Positions 58,396 through 64,000 of a stretch of 64,000 nucleotides of DNA are shown piece after piece. The notes beneath the pieces are model-generated. The model saw only the letters and a program-made list of their open reading frames with translations, did not search any database and was not told where the DNA came from. Position 1 is the first letter of the stretch; every line of letters starts with the position of its first letter. The stretch spans positions 310,001-374,000 of the forward strand of contig MU130154.1 in the NCBI GenBank assembly GCA_015039465.1. Reading direction: 5' to 3'. Source of the DNA: Phlegmacium glaucopus. Lineage: Eukaryota > Basidiomycota > Agaricomycetes > Agaricales > Cortinariaceae. The position numbers and the translations under genes were made by a program.

Positions 58396-59050
58396 TAGGG
58401 CTGGGTTTTTTACTGCTATGTTAAAAACACCCTAGTAAATCACACGTTGTTAACATGTATTTAACGTTAATAACATAAGGGGGTCCCGGAGGCCTTGTGA
58501 TTTACTGTTAGATACCCAGATCACGTGTCCGCTCAAGCTGGGGATTTTTATTTTTTTCCGTAGTAACATTCGAAGATAATTTCTATTTAGGGATGACCAA
58601 AAACTTCTAATCGCACTCTGTGACCGCTTTATGACCTGATGAGGCATCCGATTATCATTGTTGATGGACCCCCTCAACACTGGCAACATTGAGCCAGCCG
58701 ATGTTGACATTGTTGGGTAGGAGCCTCACTGTTCCGGATCCCTATGACGTTGAGGAGACAGCATTGGAAGCCTGAAAATGGAACATTGAGGGCTCTTGGC
58801 CTGTAGTACCAGTAGTACTTATTTTATCGGGTGCTGATTTACCCGGGATTTACCGGCCCCCGTAAATTTGGCAAAATATCTCTACTTATTTTATCACATG
58901 CTAAATACACAATTTTGGCCGCTTCGCAGCAATGACATCATGATTACGTAGCAAAATAACAGTTAATAACCTAAGTAACTAACATCACATGAAGGCCCAA
59001 ACCATCGTCACGTTATAAACAGCCCGGGTTAGCAAAAAAACCCAGCCCTA
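58396..59050. mobile_element. Non-autonomous hAT-type element (MITE), 655 bp
   Basis: The left end reads TAGGGCTGGGTTTTTT and the right end is its reverse complement (AAAAAAACCCAGCCCTA, 59034-59050). The pairing extends loosely through a nearby TGCTA motif. TAGGG-type termini together with an 8-bp target duplication (AACCCACC at 58388-58395 and 59051-59058) are typical of hAT elements. No transposase frame is inside, so mobility would depend on a hAT transposase elsewhere. The intact duplication suggests a fairly recent insertion. Confidence 0.75.
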
Positions 59051-59058
59051 AACCCACC
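59051..59058. repeat. Target-site duplication, right copy (8 bp)
   Basis: AACCCACC, identical to the copy at 58388-58395, directly after the element end. Confidence 0.75.
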
Positions 59059-59551
59059 CACCAAAGGGCCGTCAAATTGGGACCTTATATATTTGTCATC
59101 ACATTATCATTAGGTCTGTTTTAGGAGACTAGGTGCACCGCCCTTTTTTGGATGAAATGTTGCGGAGAAATATCGGAAATATATTGATTGAAAATTTGGT
59201 TATGTCCATGTGTTACTGTAAGCAATCAGAACCACTTGCGCGAACGTCAAAACTCAAAAGACATTTGAAAAGGTTTGATTACTACATGTTATTTTTGATA
59301 TCATACAGCCAGAGCCCTATATAACTACATATATATCTTCTATCTATATCTCTGGTGTTCAAATTCCATAGTCGAAATAGTGAGAATTATTAGAATTTCT
59401 ATTAGAATTTAGAAGTGACAGTGACACTTTGCTAAAGCGCAGCTACCCCGGTATTTTTTTAGTATCCCGGAAGCCCTAACTGACAGCCCCTTCCAGCCTC
59501 CCGCCGGGTACCCGTGAGAAATCTGCTTGCCATGACGGTGTCACGGAAGTA

Positions 59552-59726
59552 CAGCCGAACCCCTTAATCCATACTTGTCGGCGGATGCCCCAAGGTATGG
59601 GTTATGGGAAGTTATGGGTTTTGAGAGGTCAGTTTTGGTGTAAACTTCGGTTTGGTACCCACCAAAATCTATGGATTATGGGGAGTTATGGCTTACTAGA
59701 GGTATGGGTTAAGAGGGGTTCGACTG
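59552..59726. mobile_element. Small Tc1/mariner-type MITE, about 175 bp
   Basis: The left end reads CAGCCGAACCCCTTAATCC and the right end, on the other strand, CAGTCGAACCCCTCTTAACC. Both are flanked by a TA dinucleotide (59550-59551, 59727-59728), which is the Tc1/mariner (pogo-like) target duplication. The inside contains two further half-copies of a TATGGATTATGGG pattern and no open frame. The right end continues into a short ACCACCAGTACACCACC repeat. Confidence 0.6.
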
Positions 59727-59729
59727 TAC

Positions 59730-61293
59730 ACCACCAGTACACCACCTGACGCCTAGTATCAGTCACTGTGAACCGCCGGCTACCGCCGGTGCCGCTTAAT
59801 CCAAGCCTATCTAAGGCCAAGAGTTTATTGGCCATGCGATCACCACCACGTGGTCGTTTCGTGTTCTCGGGCTGCATGGGGTTCCAGCCAAGTCCCTTAT
59901 CTCATTTCAACGTTTGTATCTCGTACATCTTTCTATCAAAACAAAGAAGGCTTCTTATAGAGGGCTGAAAAATGAAGATAAATAATTCACCTCGGGGTTT
60001 TGGAAGCTCCGCAGGGAGAACTAAGTAACTTAAACTGCCTTCAGTGGATATTTACATACTAGTAGATGCAAGTCAAGTAATGTAATTAACGAAATGTTAG
60101 TCTTCTACCAGGAAATGCAGACAAGAAATTTGTATTCAGGTTTCAATTGATTATCTTTCTCTTGACCTATATCTTTAATAAAAAAAGCCATGATGCCACT
60201 TCGATGGAGGTTCGAACTCTGACATGATCATGATGACAACGATGACAAGACCTCAATGATAATTTTCCTTTACAGCAACTTAACCGCAATTTAAGAATGT
60301 AATTTATTATTATTATGTGGCTTGGGGCCTCAATATACCTCAATGTCAACTGTCAACTTAATTAGGAATTTTGTATGCTTTCCCCTCGAGCCTTATTTGA
60401 CATAACTGCAACCAATTAACCAATTTATAAATCTACCGTCAGAATTTGCCATATGGCAATAAGTTCGAGAAGAAAAGCTCGCTGAAGCATTCCCAGGCCG
60501 TATAGCTGATCATCGACATCACCCATAAAAGCGAATCGGAAATTATATAAAAAGTGTTGCAAAAATGTTGGTGTCAAACCTCGGACTCCGGCGCGTCCAT
60601 ACGTGCACATTTTCATAGGACAAAAAAAATGGGGAGGTAAGCTCGAGAGTCGTTCTATTAGTCGGGGAAAAAAATAACGGAACGGCTGGTTTTCGAATCG
60701 GCGTTTTTCTCCATCCCCTCGCGGAAATCGGTCCGAGGCTACACCAAATTCACATAGAGTAATTGCAAACTTTGGGGAGCATAGGTGGTTGACCCGGTCA
60801 CTGGCACCCAATATTCAGCTCTCAGTTCAGATTGTCCTTTACCAAATTGTAGCTTTGAATATCCAATATCCTAGCTGTTATGAACCCCTTTTACATATTC
60901 ACGGTGGCCGGGTTAACCCTTGGATTGTCGTTAGCCTCGAGGGGATTCTAGATGAACTGCCGTCACGGTGTATCTCCGTGTTGTCATCTTTTTTTTTTCA
61001 CGAATCACTTTGTGTTGACCTATGCTCAAAATTCCGAGATAAAAACGTAACTGAAAGCCATGCGAGGCCATGCGTTGGACGGGTTATTCGCGTAAAGCAA
61101 TCAGCTTACATTTTTGTTCCTTCGGGATGTGTCAGGATGTGTCCTACCGTCAATCTGGTGTCCTGATTCATTGACCGATTGGCCGTTTGCTGACTGCACA
61201 TGAATCATGTCAGAAAGTCGGAACGGTACTGCCATTGTTCTATACAAGAGAAGGTAGTGGCGTATAAAAAATCTCATTAGGGAGTTTTCTCTG
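59730..61293. other. Gene-poor repeat-rich region upstream of decarboxylase copy B terminus
   Basis: About 1.6 kb without a supported gene. A minus-strand open frame at 60425-60811 (128 codons) has ordinary composition and ends near QRAFLLELIAIWQILTVDL, but shows no family signature and no splice evidence. The stretch near 60980-61000 has a T-tract. Fragments of older transposons are likely. Confidence 0.35.
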
Positions 61294-63342
61294 TCAGGGA
61301 GCGCTGGCAAAGTGGATCTGGGCCCACATTTCGAGTGTAGTCCCCGCTTCTTTGCATATAACATCATACGCAGCTCGCACATGAATCTCCGTAGTCCGCG
61401 TAGCGCCTACAGCAAACCTGATACAAAAGATTCCATTCAAGCTGGTTTGCGTAAGCATGATGTCAGGCCTGGCAGATATACGACTGTAGAGCATGCGATT
61501 CAGGTCGTTGAGAGACTCAAGAGCCAAAGCGGGTTGGCCATCAGATTCGGGTTGTGCGACAAGTCGGAAGACTGTGAGAGCGAGAGATGGTTGAGTGACA
61601 AGAGAGAAATTATCAGAATTTCGAATGAGAGTAGCGAACAAATTGTTCAACTCAATGCCCTAGAAACCCATGATGAGCACAGAGAGATACCTACTTGAGT
61701 AGATGAAACTTACTCGACGAATATGCTTTCGGAATCCTTCAACACCAAAACTTCGCAGGACAAACCATAATTTTAATGAGCGGAATCGGCGCCCGAGACC
61801 GAGGTGCCAGTTTCGATAATCAATGACAGTGCCTTAAGAACATCGTCAGATAACGGCCGCGCAGCGGAGCCCAGAGCTCACCTGCATCGCCATGCTTCGT
61901 TCTCAAAAAGGCTGGTGTGATGTCCAGAGCATCTGTTAGATGTTTTCGATCTCGCACCCATAGAGTTGAGCAATCGAAGTTCACAAGACCCCACTATCCA
62001 TTCCATTATTTTGGAGGATTGCTCTAGTATAGGGACAATCACATACTTTGTGGAAATTAGTGCAAAACGAGTTGGCAAAAGTATTGATTTCTTCCAGGTA
62101 AAATTGGCTTCGATTTTCAGGACAACACAATGCAATGCCCGCCCATGCCGCGTCGATATGTACCCAAAGCGACGGATGATCTTTCACTAATGAAGGAAAT
62201 GGATTGATAAGGAAGATGGACAAATGAATATCTGTAAATGTCCATACCGACTTCCATTATTTCGGGGATGTTGTCGACTGCACCGGAAGAGGTGGTTCCG
62301 ACAGTTGCAACTGGTCAATAGTGAAATTCAGTGATGAAAATGAATATCTAAGGGAAAAATCGTTACCAAGAAGGAAAGGCCTGCGCCCAATTTTAGCATC
62401 TTCTTCGAGGGCATCACGAAGGGATTTGCCTCGTAGTGCAAACTGATCGTCGTGATCGACATCAATCACTCGCACTTGTAATCCCAACACAAGTCCAGCT
62501 TTTGCACCCAAAGAATGTGTTTGAGAAGTAGTATATATTACCAGATCTTCCAACTTCACATCTGGATGGTCTCTTTGATACAGAGATCGTGCAGCAACGA
62601 TAGCCACGAGGACAGAATCGGAGGCTGTGGTCTTTATTGCATTTAGCTAAGAAGGTTTCAAGTTAGGGAATAAGAGAAAATACAACCTGTATGGAACCCC
62701 CTCCTATTCCTGAAGCATTTGTAAAAGCTGGTGACAACCCGAGGAGGTTGGCCGCCCAGTCCATTACAATGGCTTCTAACTCTGTACAAGCAGGACTACT
62801 CAGCCACTAAACGAGCGCGTCAACACCCTTAAAGCATGCTCGAAACTATTACACATACGTTAAATCCAGGATTGCATGTACTTGATGAATATAAATCCGC
62901 TAGCATGCCTTCGAATGTACAGGCTGTCGGAAAATAAGCGAAGAAAGAAGGATGCTGCCAATGGGTCAAGCCTGATGTTCAAAACATAAACATCGTTTTA
63001 TAAAACGAAACTTGAAAGAATCAAGCTCGCCTGGAAGGATGAACTTTTGATAGTCGTCGGCTATAACCTGGAAGTCTTCACCTGTCTCTGGAGGGCACAC
63101 TGGATGGATCTGATAAATATTTCAGCTACCAATGATGAAAGGTCACTTACATACCGGGAATGTGAGTCCTCAGGTATCCGGGTTCTACATTAGGGACAAC
63201 AGACCGCTCTTGCAACGAGGCGTAATAGTCACAGATGCGGTCGATGGCCTGATAACCAGCTTGCCGGAATCTATGAAATTGTTTAGCTTTGAATGCATTG
63301 ACTACACAAATTGAGGATAACTACTACCTTTCTATATCCATG
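61294..63342 (-). CDS. Aromatic-L-amino-acid decarboxylase (PLP group II), copy B
   Basis: The start MDIER is followed by the same series as copy [61 protein letters not shown], then [20 protein letters not shown] and [39 protein letters not shown] carries the PLP Lys. The C-domain has [19 protein letters not shown] and ends [10 protein letters not shown], shorter than copy A. Splice sites match copy A one for one, including a GC donor (GCGAGC) at 62972-63030. Some introns are nearly identical in sequence to those of copy A. Both copies appear intact, so they are recent tandem duplicates that can now diverge in substrate or expression. The gene is divergent from the reductase at 63490. Confidence 0.88.
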
Positions 63343-63489
63343 GTGAATAAAAAATATATTCACTGCCAATAAGTATAAGTACTATGTTACCACCGCTAAC
63401 TAGGCTGCCTCATTATGTAAGCCTTGTACTGTTGCATTTTGGATTTGGAGTTTGAAATTGAGTCCAACGTTCGTACGATGTACATCAAC
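63343..63489. promoter_or_regulatory. 147-bp divergent promoter, decarboxylase B and ketoacyl reductase
   Basis: Short AT-rich gap between two divergent start codons. A comparable gap before copy A (57477 onward) is not divergent from any intact gene, so the two decarboxylases may be regulated differently. Confidence 0.4.
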
Positions 63490-64000
63490 ATGGACGCGTC
63501 GCAAGTAAACATTCTGATGTCCTCTTTCAGTGAGTTCTTCAATATCATGGTCTTTGGAGCCATAATTTCGAGACTTTTATGCCAAATAGTGCGCGACTGG
63601 CCATTCGTTGTGCCTCTTCTGTTGGCGCTGGGCTTTATCACTGCTGCTAAAAATGTTTATCAAACGTTCTCTGTCCTTCTCCAAACATTCATTATTCCTG
63701 GTGTCAGCGTGAGTATGGTTATTCTCTACTGAGGGCACTTTTAAATCTATGCTTCGATCAGTTGAAACGATTTGGTGCAAGAAAAGGAGCATGGGCTGTT
63801 GTAACCGGTGCCACTGATGGAATTGGAAAGGAGTTCTCCTGCCAACTAGCCAAAAACGGTTTTAATGTACTGCTTGTGGCACGTAATCCTCAGTTGCTTT
63901 CAGATACTGCTGCAGAAATTGGTCAGTCATATGTTATGCTACTATTACCCGTCGATTGACTGTGGTTTAGAATCCAGGTATAAAGTTTCTACGTTGACAC
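63490..64000 (+). CDS. Very-long-chain 3-ketoacyl-CoA reductase, Ifa38-like (5' part)
   Basis: The start MDASQVNILMSSFSEFFNIM is followed by a hydrophobic segment (PFVVPLLLALGFITAAKNVY) that anchors the protein in the ER. After an intron at 63709-63761 the reductase domain begins: SLKRFGARKGAWAVVTGATD, GIGKEFSCQLAKNGFNVLLV, then ARNPQLLSDTAAEI. GATDGIG is the NADPH-binding glycine motif of short-chain dehydrogenases. A second intron (63922-63970) precedes ESRYKV, and the gene continues past the window. The enzyme reduces 3-ketoacyl-CoA in the ER fatty-acid elongation cycle that supplies sphingolipids. Confidence 0.85.

Noticed and set aside
60195..60225. B-box-like GGTTCGAACTC that could mark a tRNA
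   Set aside because: The T-stem does not pair and no A box, acceptor stem or anticodon arm can be formed around it.

Overview
This is nuclear DNA of a basidiomycete fungus, most likely a mushroom-forming Agaricomycete. Genes are cut by many short introns (mostly 45-75 nt) that end in AG and usually start with GT. Families typical of Agaricomycetes are present: a DUF6533 membrane protein, a divergent G-alpha, fungal Zn2Cys6 regulators and a b5-fused fumarate reductase. Exon joins were checked by hand-translating across splice sites. For the genes where exon sums are given, the joined length is a multiple of three.

Layout. 1-5980: the 3' end of an SLC35C2-like sugar transporter, a Zn2Cys6 regulator that looks C-terminally truncated, and 3.3 kb without a recognisable gene. 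5984-12554: DUF218 membrane protein, CECR5-type HAD hydrolase, O-fucosyltransferase-like protein, Vts1-like RNA-binding protein. 12951-20207: membrane dipeptidase, fumarate reductase with cytochrome b5, TFIIA gamma subunit (hidden among short exons), nicotinamide riboside kinase, a small mitochondrial helical protein. 20525-29924: divergent G-alpha, a probable PAXX-type end-joining factor, a ManC-like mannose-1-phosphate guanylyltransferase, a decayed stretch, and an amino-acid permease. 30418-48771: stand-alone RapZ-C protein, coiled-coil protein, Spp2/GPKOW splicing factor, DUF6533 protein, ankyrin protein, second Zn2Cys6 regulator, Leu5-type mitochondrial carrier, Hop2, Rho GTPase. 49964-54863: Isa2 and Pex1, sharing a 56-bp divergent promoter. 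54864-63342: two tandem aromatic-amino-acid decarboxylase paralogues, separated by a gene relic and two small non-autonomous DNA transposons. 63490-end: the start of a 3-ketoacyl-CoA reductase.

Most genes are housekeeping and unrelated in pathway. The regions that look in flux are 2.6-6.0 kb, 26.4-27.7 kb and 54.9-63.3 kb. The most notable observations are the PAXX-like gene, a G-alpha lacking its catalytic glutamine, nine GC-AG introns, several micro-exons (one of 7 nt in the Rho gene), a hAT-type MITE with a perfect 8-bp target duplication, and the recent decarboxylase duplication. I did not find rRNA, tRNA, CRISPR or plasmid features.
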